64,000 nt of DNA, from assembly GCA_910574285.1 (NCBI GenBank), contig CAJTAL010000009.1, forward strand, positions 81,210-145,209. Direction: 5' to 3'. The stretch comes from Lachnospiraceae bacterium. GTDB taxonomy: Bacteria > Bacillota > Clostridia > Lachnospirales > Lachnospiraceae. Within the stretch, counting starts at the first letter, position 1. Every line of letters starts with the position of its first letter. Below, piece after piece: positions 55,284 through 64,000 of the stretch. The notes under the pieces were generated by a model. It saw only the letters and a list, made by a program, of their open reading frames with translations. It ran no database searches and was not told the DNA's origin. The position numbers and the translations under genes are program-made.

Positions 55284-56060
55284 ATGAGAATCGCGGTAAT
55301 AACAGGCGCGTCGTCCGGAATCGGAAGAGAATTCGCTAAGCAGATTCCAAAACTTTATAAACATCTGGATGAAATATGGGTGGCGGCAAGAAGGACGGAA
55401 CGTCTGAAAGAGCTGGAGAAGTGCATTCCGGTTCCGGTCAGGATCTTTGACGGTGATATGCAGAGAGGCTATATCTTTGAACGGATCGGAAGAGAACTTG
55501 ACAGGCAAAAGGCGGACGTCCGGATGCTGGTCAACGCCGCCGGTTATGGCAAGACGGGGGGCTTTGACAGTATTAAACCGGAAGAGCAGTTGGGAATGAT
55601 TGATTTGAATTGTCAGGCATTGACAAAACTTACCCGGATATGCTTGCCTTATCTGTCGAATGGAAGTAGAATAGTGAATGTCGCATCGGCCGCCGCATTC
55701 GCTCCCCAGCCGGGCTTTGCCGTATATGCCGCTTCCAAGTCCTATGTCTACAGTCTGTCTCTGGCGCTTAGAGCCGAGCTAAGAAGCCGGGGGATCGTTG
55801 TGACGGTAGTCTGCCCGGGACCTGTAGATACAGAATTCTTCCTGCGGTCCGGCTCCCTGCCCAATTCTTTCAAAGATTCGGTCAAGGCAGACGCGGGAGA
55901 AGTTGTCCGTCAGGCGCTTATTGATTCTGTCAGGAAGAAACCGGTATCCGTATATGGAACCGCCATGAAGATTTTAAGGGCTGCGTCGAGGATCCTGCCG
56001 GATTCGTTGATTGCGGAGGTCCTTCGGAGGGCGAATAAGATCGGGGATAAGGGAGTGTAG
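55284..56060 (+). CDS. Short-chain dehydrogenase/reductase (SDR)
   Basis: A 258-residue classical SDR. The NAD(P)-binding TGASSGIG motif is at the N-terminus, NAAGYG in the middle, and the catalytic YxxxK in AVYAASKSYVYS. It oxidises or reduces an alcohol/ketone; the substrate is unknown. AGGAG lies before the ATG. The gene is followed after 4 bases by a small membrane protein gene. Confidence 0.92.
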   Translation: MRIAVITGASSGIGREFAKQIPKLYKHLDEIWVAARRTERLKELEKCIPVPVRIFDGDMQRGYIFERIGRELDRQKADVRMLVNAAGYGKTGGFDSIKPEEQLGMIDLNCQALTKLTRICLPYLSNGSRIVNVASAAAFAPQPGFAVYAASKSYVYSLSLALRAELRSRGIVVTVVCPGPVDTEFFLRSGSLPNSFKDSVKADAGEVVRQALIDSVRKKPVSVYGTAMKILRAASRILPDSLIAEVLRRANKIGDKGV

Positions 56061-56064
56061 GGAA

Positions 56065-56640
56065 ATGAAGATTGAAAAAGGGAATCCTGGTTATATCAAA
56101 GCTCAGAAAAGGAAATATCTGATTTGGACGCTTGCGGAATTTGCAATTGTGATCGCCGTCTTTGTCTTCGGATATATCCAGACCGGAACGAAAAAGAATC
56201 TTTTTACGGTTGTGGCTGCGGTAGGGTGTCTGCCGGCCGCAAAGATGATGGTTGAATTTATCGTCACATATCCTCATAAGGGGATCGATGAAGAGAAATA
56301 CTATGAAATTACCGAGAAGGCGCCGCTGATCTTATGTCTTTATGATATGTTGATCTCCAGCCCGCAGAAGCTTATGCCGGTAGATGTAATGGCAATATCC
56401 GGACACGTCCTCTGCGGTTATACGAGCAGCCTGAAGACGGATGAGGTATTTCTTTCAAAATATATCAAGAAAGTATTGGAAGATAACCATTATGACAAGA
56501 TGACCGTGAAGATGTTCCATGATTATAAGATGTTCCTTGCAAGAGTGGAAGGAATGAACAATATCGCGTCCGTGGAGCAGCCTGAGAGTAACCGGCGGGA
56601 ACAGAAGATAAGAGATATTCTCTTTACGCTCTGTATGTAG
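56065..56640 (+). CDS. Conserved membrane protein, unknown function
   Basis: A 191-residue protein with two predicted membrane segments near residues 18-35 and 42-60 (LIWTLAEFAIVIAVFVFGY) and a soluble C-terminal part. I take the ATG at 56065, shortly after GTAGGG; the frame continues upstream inside the SDR gene but without a site. It has no motif I can name. Because it lies 4 bases after the SDR gene and 21 bases before the RluA-type gene, it is part of the same transcript. Confidence 0.75.
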   Translation: MKIEKGNPGYIKAQKRKYLIWTLAEFAIVIAVFVFGYIQTGTKKNLFTVVAAVGCLPAAKMMVEFIVTYPHKGIDEEKYYEITEKAPLILCLYDMLISSPQKLMPVDVMAISGHVLCGYTSSLKTDEVFLSKYIKKVLEDNHYDKMTVKMFHDYKMFLARVEGMNNIASVEQPESNRREQKIRDILFTLCM

Positions 56641-56661
56641 AGGGAAGCGGATTGGTGCAAA

Positions 56662-57672
56662 ATGAAAGAGATCATAGTCAGAAAAAATGAAGCCGGACAG
56701 AGACTGGATAAATTCCTTCGGAAATATCTGAAAGAAGCGCCGGGAAGTTTTCTGTACAAGATGCTTCGGAAGAAGAATATCACGTTAAACGGAAAGAAAG
56801 CTTCCGGAGCCGAGAAGCTGGCGAAGGGGGATGCAGTCCGGTTGTTCCTGTCGGATGAGACGATACAAAGATTCTCATCCGAAGAACGGATTGAGACGGC
56901 GCCGGAGAATCTTTCATCGGATCTGACGCCGGATATTATATATGAAGATACGAATATTTTACTTCTGAATAAACCTGTCGGAATGTTGTCGCAGAAAGCA
57001 CAGAAAACGGACATATCAGTGGTGGAGCATGTGATCTCGTACCTGCTGGCACAGGGAGAGATTACGGAGGAAAGCCTTAAGACTTTTAAGCCTTCGGTAT
57101 GTAACCGTCTGGACCGTAATACGAGCGGGCTGATCATTGCAGGAAAGAGTCTTGCCGGATCCCAGATGGCGTCGTCTTTGCTTAAGGAGCGTTCGCTTCA
57201 GAAATATTATCTGTGTATCATTAAAGGACAGATTACGCAGCGAGAGAGGATCCGGGGATTTCTGACGAAAGATATAAAGCACAATATCGTAAAGATATCA
57301 GAAACAGGAGACGCCCCCATCGAGACGGAATACTTACCGCTTGCGTGGCGGGAAGATATGACGCTTCTGAAAGTGCACCTTATTACGGGAAAGACGCATC
57401 AGATACGCGCGCATCTGGCGTACGCCGGACATCCGCTTCTGGGAGATTACAAGTACGGCGACCGCGCCTGGAACGACGATTTTAAGAGACGATACAGGAT
57501 AGAAACCCAGATGCTGCATGCATATCAGATTGTATTTCCGCATATGGATGTACCGTTTGCAGAGATTTCCGGAAAGTCTTTCTATGCAAAAGTGCCGGTA
57601 GTATTCTGGAAGCTGATAAAGGAGACATCATGGGAACATGGAATTCAAGAGGTCTTAGAGGTTCGACATTAG
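56662..57672 (+). CDS. RluA-family (RluC/D-like) pseudouridine synthase
   Basis: A 336-residue synthase with an N-terminal S4-like domain and a catalytic domain. The catalytic Asp is in NRLDRNTSGLIIAG, and KTHQIRAHLAYAGHPLLGDYKYG is conserved. It modifies uridines in 23S rRNA or tRNA. Its ribosome binding site is weak. Its end overlaps the recU start by 43 bases. Confidence 0.94.
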   Translation: MKEIIVRKNEAGQRLDKFLRKYLKEAPGSFLYKMLRKKNITLNGKKASGAEKLAKGDAVRLFLSDETIQRFSSEERIETAPENLSSDLTPDIIYEDTNILLLNKPVGMLSQKAQKTDISVVEHVISYLLAQGEITEESLKTFKPSVCNRLDRNTSGLIIAGKSLAGSQMASSLLKERSLQKYYLCIIKGQITQRERIRGFLTKDIKHNIVKISETGDAPIETEYLPLAWREDMTLLKVHLITGKTHQIRAHLAYAGHPLLGDYKYGDRAWNDDFKRRYRIETQMLHAYQIVFPHMDVPFAEISGKSFYAKVPVVFWKLIKETSWEHGIQEVLEVRH

Positions 57673-58163
57673 AAGAGATGGTCAATCGGACCAATGAATG
57701 GTATCTGGAGAAAGGGCTTGCCCTGATCCAGAAGATACCGACGCCGATTACTCCGGTTAAGATGGATAAGGAGCACAGGCATATCACTCTTGCTTATTTT
57801 GACCAGAGAAGTACGATTGATTATATCGGCGCGGTCCAGGGAATTCCGATCTGCTTTGACGCGAAGGAATGTGTGGCGGAGACGTTCCCGCTTCAGAATA
57901 TCCATGAGCACCAGGTTACGTTTATGAAGAATTTTGAACGTCAGGGAGGCATTGCTTTCGTGCTCATCTATTATTCGGCAAAGAACGTTCTCTATTATAT
58001 GCGACTGGAAGAACTGCTTGTTTTTTGGAACCGGGCGAAGGAGGGCGGACGGAAGAGTTTTCGCTTTGAAGAATTGGATGAAAGATTCTTTATGGAATTC
58101 ATGCGGGGATGTTATGTTCCTTATCTGGACGCCGTGAACCGCGATCTGGAGTTAAGAGAATAA
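57630..58163 (+). CDS. recU: Holliday junction resolvase RecU
   Basis: A 177-residue RecU. The signature GIYKG-like region reads TIDYIGAVQGIPICFDAKE, with the metal-site Asp/Glu/Lys, and FPLQNIHEHQ follows. It cleaves Holliday junctions in recombination and chromosome separation in Firmicutes. AAAGGAG lies shortly before the ATG, which is inside the upstream synthase gene. The N-terminus is shorter than in Bacillus, which carries an extra basic arm. An AT-rich gap with the his promoter follows. Confidence 0.95.
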   Translation: MGTWNSRGLRGSTLEEMVNRTNEWYLEKGLALIQKIPTPITPVKMDKEHRHITLAYFDQRSTIDYIGAVQGIPICFDAKECVAETFPLQNIHEHQVTFMKNFERQGGIAFVLIYYSAKNVLYYMRLEELLVFWNRAKEGGRKSFRFEELDERFFMEFMRGCYVPYLDAVNRDLELRE

Positions 58164-58209
58164 CTGTGAATAATATCGAGAACAACTGTGTTTGAGAGAA
58201 TAACTGTGC

Positions 58210-58238
58210 TTGACAAATAAGAAGAAAATGCTTATAAT
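58210..58238 (+). promoter_or_regulatory. Consensus promoter of the histidine operon
   Basis: TTGACA (58210-58215) and TATAAT (58233-58238) are both perfect and spaced by 17 bases. The leader to hisZ is about 70 bases. It has no T-box or clear attenuator, so control may be at the enzyme level (HisG/HisZ feedback) or by a repressor. Confidence 0.85.
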
Positions 58239-58314
58239 TCAATACGGTTTAATATGGTAGTATACTAAAGTGAAATGTGTGATTGTTCGTGCCTGATCGA
58301 GGCGAAAGGAATGG

Positions 58315-59577
58315 ATGATTATTATGAAAAGAGTGTTACATACTCCGGAAGGAGTACGGGATATATACAATATAGAATGTGGAAAGAAGATGGCTTTGGA
58401 AAAGCATTTGAAAAAGATATTTCATACTTATGGCTATCACGATATCCAGCCTCCGACATTTGAATATTTCGATGTGTTCCGGAAAGAGATCGGAACGATT
58501 CTGTCAAAAGACCTGTATAAATTCTTTGACAAGGACGGTAACACGCTGGCATTGCGTCCGGATATTACGCCGTCTATTGCCAGAGTCGCGGCGACGCTTT
58601 TTAAGGACGAGACATTGCCGGTCAGGCTGTGTTATACGGGAAATACGTTTATCAATCATTCCAATTATCAGGGGAGGCTTAGGGAGACCACTCAGATGGG
58701 AGCAGAATTGATGGGAGACAGTTCTGTAGAAGCTGATGCGGAGATGCTCGCGCTGGTGATCGAATCGCTTCTGACCATCGGTCTTAAAGAATTCCAGCTA
58801 AGTGTAGGAAACGTTGATTTCTTCCAGAGCCTGATTGAGGACGCCTGTCTCGACGAAGATGCAGAAGAACGGGTTCGGGAGCTGATTAATAACCGTAATT
58901 TCTTCGGCGTGGAGGAATTTCTGGACAGTATTCAGGTAAAAAGAAGTTCAAAAGAAGCGTTTGCCGCCCTTAACGATCTGGTGGGCGGGGTGTCGATTCT
59001 ATCACAGGCGAAGAATATTGCTCCGAATTCGAAGGGAGTCAAGGCTGTCCGGCGTCTGGAGAAGATCTATGACACGCTGAAGTTATATGGGGTGGAGAAG
59101 CTGATTACTTTCGATCTCAGCATGAGTGGTACTTATGGCTACTACTCTGGAATTATATTCAGATGCTATACCTTCGGCACAGGAGACGCCATCGTCAAGG
59201 GAGGGCGCTATGACCACCTGACAGAAAAGTTCGGTAAGGAATCCCCGGCGATCGGTTTCGCCATAGTGGTGGATGAATTGATGAACGCGCTGGTCCGTCA
59301 GAAGGTTCGTATCAATTATACACGTAAGAATACGATTGTTCTATATTCTCCGGAGCGAAAAAGAGAAGCCATTGCCCTGGCGAGAGATTTTCGCAGAAAA
59401 GGAAAGAATACAGAACTTCTTCAGAAAGACGCCGATAAGGAACTGAACGCATATATAGCATATGGAAACGAATATTATGCCGGCAGTATGGTTTATCTAA
59501 GCGATACGGGAGAAGTAGAAGTGATTAATCTGATTACCGGCGAGCAGAAGAATGTAAACAGCACGAGTAGAGAATAG
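58315..59577 (+). CDS. hisZ: ATP phosphoribosyltransferase regulatory subunit HisZ
   Basis: A 420-residue HisRS-like protein without tRNA-binding domain: ALRPDITPSIARVAATLF and GRYDHLTEKFGKESPAIGFAI recall the class II synthetase core. It forms the regulatory subunit of the short HisG enzyme and gives histidine feedback control. I take the ATG at 58315, although AAAGGA is only 4 bases upstream; the ATG three codons later lies 13 bases from it. First gene of the his operon. Confidence 0.95.
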   Translation: MIIMKRVLHTPEGVRDIYNIECGKKMALEKHLKKIFHTYGYHDIQPPTFEYFDVFRKEIGTILSKDLYKFFDKDGNTLALRPDITPSIARVAATLFKDETLPVRLCYTGNTFINHSNYQGRLRETTQMGAELMGDSSVEADAEMLALVIESLLTIGLKEFQLSVGNVDFFQSLIEDACLDEDAEERVRELINNRNFFGVEEFLDSIQVKRSSKEAFAALNDLVGGVSILSQAKNIAPNSKGVKAVRRLEKIYDTLKLYGVEKLITFDLSMSGTYGYYSGIIFRCYTFGTGDAIVKGGRYDHLTEKFGKESPAIGFAIVVDELMNALVRQKVRINYTRKNTIVLYSPERKREAIALARDFRRKGKNTELLQKDADKELNAYIAYGNEYYAGSMVYLSDTGEVEVINLITGEQKNVNSTSRE

Positions 59578-59590
59578 GAGTTCATAAGAG

Positions 59591-60226
59591 ATGAGATACC
59601 TGACATTTGCCCTTGGAAAAGGGCGTCTGGCGGATCAGACATTGGAATTATTTGAAAAAGTCGGAATTACCTGCGAGGAAATGAAAGATAAAAATTCACG
59701 CAAATTAATCTTCGTCAACGAGACCTTGAAACTGCGTTTCTTCCTGGCAAAGGGTCCCGACGTGCCGACTTACGTGGAATATGGAGCGGCAGATATCGGA
59801 GTCGTCGGAAGAGATACGATATTGGAAGAAGGCAGGAAGGTTCATGAGGTGCTTGATCTGGGGTATGGCAAGTGTAAGATGTGCGTCTGCGGGTATCAGG
59901 ACGCCGCGCCGCTTCTTAATCATCATGAGTTGATACGGGTCGCTACGAAGTATCCGAATATTACAAAGGATTACTTCTATAATACCAAGCATCAGACCGT
60001 AGAAATCATCAAATTAAACGGTTCCATCGAGCTTGCGCCAATCGTTGGTCTCTCAGAAGTGATTGTGGACATTGTGGAGACTGGAACGACTCTGAAAGAG
60101 AATGGATTAGAGATATTAGAAGAGGTATGTCCGCTGTCCGCGCGGATGATCGTAAATCCTGTGAGTATGCGGATGGAAAACGGCAGGATAAAGAACCTGT
60201 TGTCACAGTTAAAGGGGAAACTGTAA
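59591..60226 (+). CDS. hisG: ATP phosphoribosyltransferase, short form
   Basis: A 211-residue short-form HisG, lacking the C-terminal regulatory domain, which agrees with hisZ just upstream. Conserved segments are LTFALGKGRLADQTLELFEK and GAADIGVVGRDTI. It catalyses the first step, PRPP plus ATP to phosphoribosyl-ATP. The start lies 13 bases after hisZ, with AGGAG upstream. Confidence 0.96.
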   Translation: MRYLTFALGKGRLADQTLELFEKVGITCEEMKDKNSRKLIFVNETLKLRFFLAKGPDVPTYVEYGAADIGVVGRDTILEEGRKVHEVLDLGYGKCKMCVCGYQDAAPLLNHHELIRVATKYPNITKDYFYNTKHQTVEIIKLNGSIELAPIVGLSEVIVDIVETGTTLKENGLEILEEVCPLSARMIVNPVSMRMENGRIKNLLSQLKGKL

Positions 60227-60244
60227 AGAAAGGATGAAGAGACC

Positions 60245-61534
60245 ATGAGAATACGGCATTTGAGCCATGACACAAGACAGAATCTGTTGGAGGACCTTCT
60301 GAAGCGCAGTCCGAATCAATATCCGGAATATGAGAAATCTGTTGCAGAGATTCTAGAGCATGTGAAAAAGGAGAAGGATCAGGCGCTTTTTGCTTATACA
60401 GAGAAGTTTGACGGGGCGAAGATCAATGCGGAGACGATAAAGGTTACGGAAGAAGAGATTGAGGAGGCCTACGCTTTTGTGGGACCGGAATTGCTCGGTA
60501 TTATCCGCAGGGCACTCCATAATATAGAAGTTTACCACGAGAAGCAGAAGCAGTACAGTTGGTTTGACAGTAAGCCGGACGGAACGATTCTCGGGCAGAA
60601 GGTGACGCCGTTACAGAGAGTGGGCGTCTATGTACCGGGAGGGAAAGCGGCGTATCCTTCTTCCGTATTGATGAATATTATGCCTGCGAAGGTAGCGGGA
60701 GTGGAAGAGATCATCATGGTGACTCCGCCGGGAAAGGACGGGAAGATAACCCCGAATACTCTGGTTGCCGCAAAGGAAGCCGGAGCGACGGCGATCTATA
60801 AGGCAGGAGGCGCCCAGGCAGTCGGAGCGCTTGCATATGGTACGGAGAGTATTCCGAAGGTGGATAAGATCGTGGGACCTGGGAATATCTATGTGGCTCT
60901 GGCGAAAAAGGCTGTGTACGGGCATGTGAGTATCGACGCTGTGGCCGGGCCGAGCGAGATCCTCGTGATTGCGGACGATACGGCGAATCCCAGATATGTG
61001 GCTGCAGACTTACTGTCTCAGGCAGAGCATGACGAACTGGCATCTGCGATTCTGGTTACTACCAGTGAAGAGCTTGCCCGCCGGGTATCGGAGCAGGTTG
61101 ATATCTTCACGGAAGAATTGTCAAGAAGCGAGATTATCCGGAAGTCTCTGGATAATTACGGATATATTCTCGTGGCGGATACGATGGATGAGGCGATTGA
61201 GACTGCGAATGAGATCGCGTCGGAACATCTTGAGATCCAGACAAAGAATCCATATGATGTGATGACGAAGATCCGTAATGCAGGGGCGATCTTTATCGGA
61301 GAGCATTCCAGCGAACCTTTGGGAGACTATTTTGCGGGACCGAACCACGTACTTCCTACGAACGGGACGGCAAGATTCTTCTCGCCGCTTTCTGTGGATG
61401 ATTTTATTAAGAAATCCAGTATCATCGCGTATTCCAGGGAAGCGCTGGAAGCGGTTCACGAAGATATCGAGCAGTTTGCAAAAGCAGAGCGGCTGACTGC
61501 CCATGCCAACTCGATCAAGGTGCGGTTTGAGTAA
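60245..61534 (+). CDS. hisD: Histidinol dehydrogenase
   Basis: A 429-residue HisD of normal length. Conserved parts include VYVPGGKAAYPSSVLMN, DAVAGPSEILV, AEHDELASAI with zinc/active-site residues and GPNHVLPTNGTARFFSPLSV. It oxidises histidinol to histidine with NAD, the last two steps of the pathway. AAAGGATG lies before the ATG, 18 bases after hisG. Confidence 0.97.
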   Translation: MRIRHLSHDTRQNLLEDLLKRSPNQYPEYEKSVAEILEHVKKEKDQALFAYTEKFDGAKINAETIKVTEEEIEEAYAFVGPELLGIIRRALHNIEVYHEKQKQYSWFDSKPDGTILGQKVTPLQRVGVYVPGGKAAYPSSVLMNIMPAKVAGVEEIIMVTPPGKDGKITPNTLVAAKEAGATAIYKAGGAQAVGALAYGTESIPKVDKIVGPGNIYVALAKKAVYGHVSIDAVAGPSEILVIADDTANPRYVAADLLSQAEHDELASAILVTTSEELARRVSEQVDIFTEELSRSEIIRKSLDNYGYILVADTMDEAIETANEIASEHLEIQTKNPYDVMTKIRNAGAIFIGEHSSEPLGDYFAGPNHVLPTNGTARFFSPLSVDDFIKKSSIIAYSREALEAVHEDIEQFAKAERLTAHANSIKVRFE

Positions 61535-61576
61535 AAGGGGCATGAGTGCATATATAATGACAGGAGGTACGGACTT

Positions 61577-62164
61577 ATGGAGAGGAAAGCAAGTGTCTGC
61601 AGAACGACGAAAGAAACGGATATTTCCGTAATATTGAATCTGGACGGAACCGGGAGGGCTTCTGTGGATACAGGAATCGGATTCTTTGACCATATGCTGA
61701 ACGGATTTGCAAGGCACGGACTTTTTGATCTTGAAGTGAAAGCAAGAGGAGATCTCGAAGTTGATTGCCATCATACCATAGAAGATACGGGAATCGTCCT
61801 GGGACAGGCGATCCTTAAAGCGGCAGGAGATAAGGCGGGTATAAGACGGTATGGACATGTGATTATTCCGATGGATGAGACCCTGGCCTTATGCGCGGTG
61901 GACTTGTCTGGCAGACCGTATCTTAGGTTGGATTCAAAATTCACGTCGGATCGGCTCGGCGGACTGGATACGGAGATGGTCAGAGAATTCTTCTATGCGG
62001 TGTCTTACAGTGCGATGATGAACATTCATCTTCGTATTCTTGACGGGGAGAACGATCATCACAAGGCGGAAGCGTTGTTTAAAAGCTTTGGAAAGGCGCT
62101 TGATATGGCTACTCAGGGAGAACCAAGGATTCAAGAAGCATGGACCACGAAGGGAAGTTTATAG
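61577..62164 (+). CDS. hisB: Imidazoleglycerol-phosphate dehydratase
   Basis: A 195-residue HisB of the single-function type. Metal-site motifs are present: [27 protein letters not shown] and [16 protein letters not shown]. It dehydrates imidazole glycerol phosphate. AGGAGGT precedes the ATG. No HisB-N phosphatase domain is attached, so histidinol phosphatase must lie elsewhere. Confidence 0.97.
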   Translation: MERKASVCRTTKETDISVILNLDGTGRASVDTGIGFFDHMLNGFARHGLFDLEVKARGDLEVDCHHTIEDTGIVLGQAILKAAGDKAGIRRYGHVIIPMDETLALCAVDLSGRPYLRLDSKFTSDRLGGLDTEMVREFFYAVSYSAMMNIHLRILDGENDHHKAEALFKSFGKALDMATQGEPRIQEAWTTKGSL

Positions 62165-62177
62165 AGGAGATGAAGCA

Positions 62178-63461
62178 ATGAGTTATAAGAGATTGATTCC
62201 CTGTATCTTTATTGCAGAGGGAAAGGCGGTAAGATGGTTTGACGATCATACTGTTATCGCAGAGGATGCCATTGAACTGGCAAAACAATACAGCGATAAC
62301 GGAGCAGATGAATTGATAGTATTCGACTTGTCCGTTTATGCGAACGACCATGATGAGGCGATCGATATCATGAAGCGGATGAATCGGGTTATCCGGATTC
62401 CTATGGTGGCAGGGGGAAATATAAAACGTCAGGAAGATATTAAGAAGATACTCTATGCAGGCTCAAAACGCGCCATCCTGAATTTTTCCCGGCAGGATAA
62501 TGTGGCGCTGATCGAAGACGCCGTTAAAAGATTCGGAAAAGAAAAACTGGCGGTATCGTTGAATGATTTTGACGCTTTGTTTAAGCATCAGCATGTGATA
62601 CAGAAATGCTGCAGTGAGATTATCTTCATGCACAGGCTGGACCTGAATTCGGTTGCGAATATCACGGATGTGCCGTGCGTGATTGTAACGGATACCATGG
62701 AGGAACGGGAACTTTTTAAAATCCTGAAATCACCCGGAGTCAGGGGGATATCCGGTAAGTTCGTAAGCGAACCGGATATGGATTATGTGGCGTTCAAGGA
62801 GAAATGTGAGCAGCAGCAGATTAAGATGACGTCTTTCGAGAGTATGATGGAATTTTCAGAATTCAAAGTGAACGAACAGGGTTTGATTCCTGTTATTGTG
62901 CAGCATTATAAGACGCAGGAAGTATTGATGCTGGCTTATATGAACCGCGAAGCCTTTGATCATACGATCAAGACCGGAAAGATGACATATTATAGCCGGA
63001 GCAGGCAGCAATTATGGGTAAAGGGCGAGACAAGCGGACATTACCAGTATGTTAAGTCATTGACGCTTGACTGTGATAACGATACTTTGCTTGCGAAGGT
63101 AGATCAGGTAGGAGCGGCATGCCATACCGGTAATCTCACCTGCTTCTTCCAGCACATAGCCGGCAATGATTATGATGAGACGAATCCGCTTCGTGTGTTT
63201 GAGTCCGTATATCGTACGATATCAGATCGGAAAGAGCACCCGAAGGAAGGATCTTATACCAATTATTTATTTGAGAAGGGGATCGACAAGATCCTTAAGA
63301 AGGTAGGGGAGGAAGCGACGGAGGTAGTGATCGCCGCGAAGAATCCGAATTCGGAAGAGATCAAGTATGAGTTGTCAGATTTCCTGTATCATGCGATGGT
63401 ACTGATGGTTTTGAAGGGGATTACATGGGATGATATTATCCAGGAGCTTGCCGGCAGATAA
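62178..63461 (+). CDS. hisIE: HisIE with an extra N-terminal HisF-like domain
   Basis: A 427-residue fusion. Residues 1-225 look like a HisF/HisA barrel ([32 protein letters not shown]). HisF catalytic Asp11 is F11, and Asp130 aligns to N129. Residues about 230-330 are HisI, phosphoribosyl-AMP cyclohydrolase (D298, D300, D302 and the Cys in AACHTG). Residues about 335-427 are HisE, phosphoribosyl-ATP pyrophosphatase ([11 protein letters not shown]). Together these catalyse steps two and three. GAGGAGA precedes the ATG, 14 bases after hisB. Confidence 0.92.
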   Translation: MSYKRLIPCIFIAEGKAVRWFDDHTVIAEDAIELAKQYSDNGADELIVFDLSVYANDHDEAIDIMKRMNRVIRIPMVAGGNIKRQEDIKKILYAGSKRAILNFSRQDNVALIEDAVKRFGKEKLAVSLNDFDALFKHQHVIQKCCSEIIFMHRLDLNSVANITDVPCVIVTDTMEERELFKILKSPGVRGISGKFVSEPDMDYVAFKEKCEQQQIKMTSFESMMEFSEFKVNEQGLIPVIVQHYKTQEVLMLAYMNREAFDHTIKTGKMTYYSRSRQQLWVKGETSGHYQYVKSLTLDCDNDTLLAKVDQVGAACHTGNLTCFFQHIAGNDYDETNPLRVFESVYRTISDRKEHPKEGSYTNYLFEKGIDKILKKVGEEATEVVIAAKNPNSEEIKYELSDFLYHAMVLMVLKGITWDDIIQELAGR

Positions 63462-63513
63462 AGTGTGGTCTAGATTATAGAAGAGCCGCATATATTGTCC
63501 TGAGGTGATGAAC

Positions 63514-63816
63514 TTGAATGATTCAGAGATTAGAAGGCGCAGGCTTTTGGAACAGACTCGGGAACTATATCACGACAGACGCGGCGTACCGGCAGTCCAT
63601 CCCCGGTACAAATCAGCCTACAGACAGATATATGAGGATGAAACGGCAGTCCAGACGGGTACGTTCGGTATCCGATTGTTTATTTGCATTTTATTATTTG
63701 CCTGTTTCGTTTCTTTTGATAAAAATAACACAGAATTCCGTGAAGTGAACAGCAGCCGTATCGTAGAAGAGATATCCTGTGATCTGGACATCGCTGAAGT
63801 CTGGAAGGAACTGTAA
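63514..63816 (+). CDS. Small single-pass membrane protein, unknown function
   Basis: About 100 residues, with a basic N-terminal region rich in Arg (RRRRLLEQTRELYHDRRG), a single membrane segment (GIRLFICILLFACFVSF) and an acidic tail. GAGGTGAT at 63502-63509 fits best with a TTG start at 63514 (8-base spacing); an ATG at 63508 is also possible. It follows the his operon by about 50 bases and is closed by a terminator. I do not recognise a family. Confidence 0.65.
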   Translation: MNDSEIRRRRLLEQTRELYHDRRGVPAVHPRYKSAYRQIYEDETAVQTGTFGIRLFICILLFACFVSFDKNNTEFREVNSSRIVEEISCDLDIAEVWKEL

Positions 63817-63827
63817 CGGATATCCTG

Positions 63828-63856
63828 GCCTCTCGCCGTGCGGCGAGGGGCTTTTT
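63828..63856 (+). terminator. Rho-independent terminator
   Basis: GCCTCTCGCC (63828-63837) and GGCGAGGGGC (63842-63851) form a 10-bp GC-rich stem (one G-T pair) with a 4-base loop and five T after it. Confidence 0.9.
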
Positions 63857-63901
63857 GTGATTCTGAAAAGGATTGTCTTTTGAATGTACGGCCATATAGG
63901 T

Positions 63902-63977
63902 AAGTGCCTCAAAAGATGGCGTCTAGCAAATCTAGCAAGGATCTGCTATACTGACACTATCATTGATTGAGGCACTT
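63902..63977. repeat. 11-bp inverted repeat at the right edge
   Basis: AAGTGCCTCAA (63902-63912) and TTGAGGCACTT (63967-63977) are perfect inverted copies 54 bases apart. Between them are a direct repeat TCTAGCAA (63922-63929, 63931-63938) and a TATACT at 63947-63952. It may be an end of an insertion sequence with its promoter, or a regulatory structure; no coding region is visible before the window ends. Confidence 0.4.
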
Positions 63978-64000
63978 TTTATGCTTATGTTCTAACAGGC

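Noticed and set aside
58275..58463. A short frame beginning before hisZ, as a possible his leader peptide.
   Set aside because: It has no run of His codons and runs out of frame into hisZ; no attenuator or T-box structure accompanies it.

Overview
The window reads as a chromosomal segment of a gut-type anaerobic Firmicute, most likely a member of the Lachnospiraceae (Clostridia). This rests on gene content: a sporulation gene (ylbJ), RecU, the short HisG/HisZ system, YesM/YesN-type regulators, GH120 and GH3 xylosidases, strong AGGAGG-type ribosome binding sites and TTGACA/TATAAT promoters. No rRNA, tRNA, CRISPR array or complete insertion sequence was found. No gene-free stretch exceeds about 300 bases.

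Bases 1-5400 hold a Wadjet-type SMC defence operon (end of jetA, then jetB, jetC and jetD with overlapping genes). Convergent to it on the minus strand are a ClC-type chloride channel and a GHKL histidine kinase/LytTR response regulator pair.

Bases 9426-22578 are the most distinctive part. An orphan LytTR regulator is followed by a CPA1 cation/proton antiporter, a membrane PP2C (SpoIIE/RsbU-type) phosphatase, a STAS anti-sigma antagonist, a 2251-residue dimodular NRPS ending in a thioester reductase, and a MATE exporter fused to an RsbW-like HATPase domain. A separate RsbW-like protein is convoergent to these on the minus strand. I read this as a peptide-aldehyde/pyrazinone-type biosynthesis and export locus coupled to a partner-switching circuit. 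The first NRPS domain is only the C-terminal lobe of a condensation domain, without HHxxxDG, so the first amino acid may be used without N-acylation.

Bases 22720-36641 are mixed housekeeping and conserved unknown genes: an Fe-S protein, a GNAT acetyltransferase, a VOC protein, an unrecognised protein, Maf, a tandem PII-like protein with a two-repeat DUF1538 membrane protein, a YbaK/ProX deacylase, a COG3044 ATPase, rsmD-coaD-coiled-coil protein, ylbJ, pepD and an M23 peptidase.

Bases 36738-49011 form a xylo-oligosaccharide use locus: GH120 beta-xylosidase, an AraC regulator, an ABC sugar importer (binding protein and two permeases, no ATPase), a YesM/YesN two-component system and a GH3 glycosidase. 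Repeats that look like regulator sites lie upstream of GH120 and of the binding protein.

Bases 49065-58163 carry a DUF4340 lipoprotein, RNA-modification genes (RsmF-like, RsuA-like, RluA-like), a HAD hydrolase, a YgiQ radical SAM protein, an SDR enzyme, a small membrane protein and recU. Bases 58210-63461 are a histidine operon (hisZ-hisG-hisD-hisB-hisIE) behind a consensus promoter. Its last gene carries an extra N-terminal HisF-like domain that appears to have lost its catalytic aspartates. The window ends with a small membrane protein, a terminator and an 11-bp inverted repeat that may mark the start of a mobile element or a regulatory structure.
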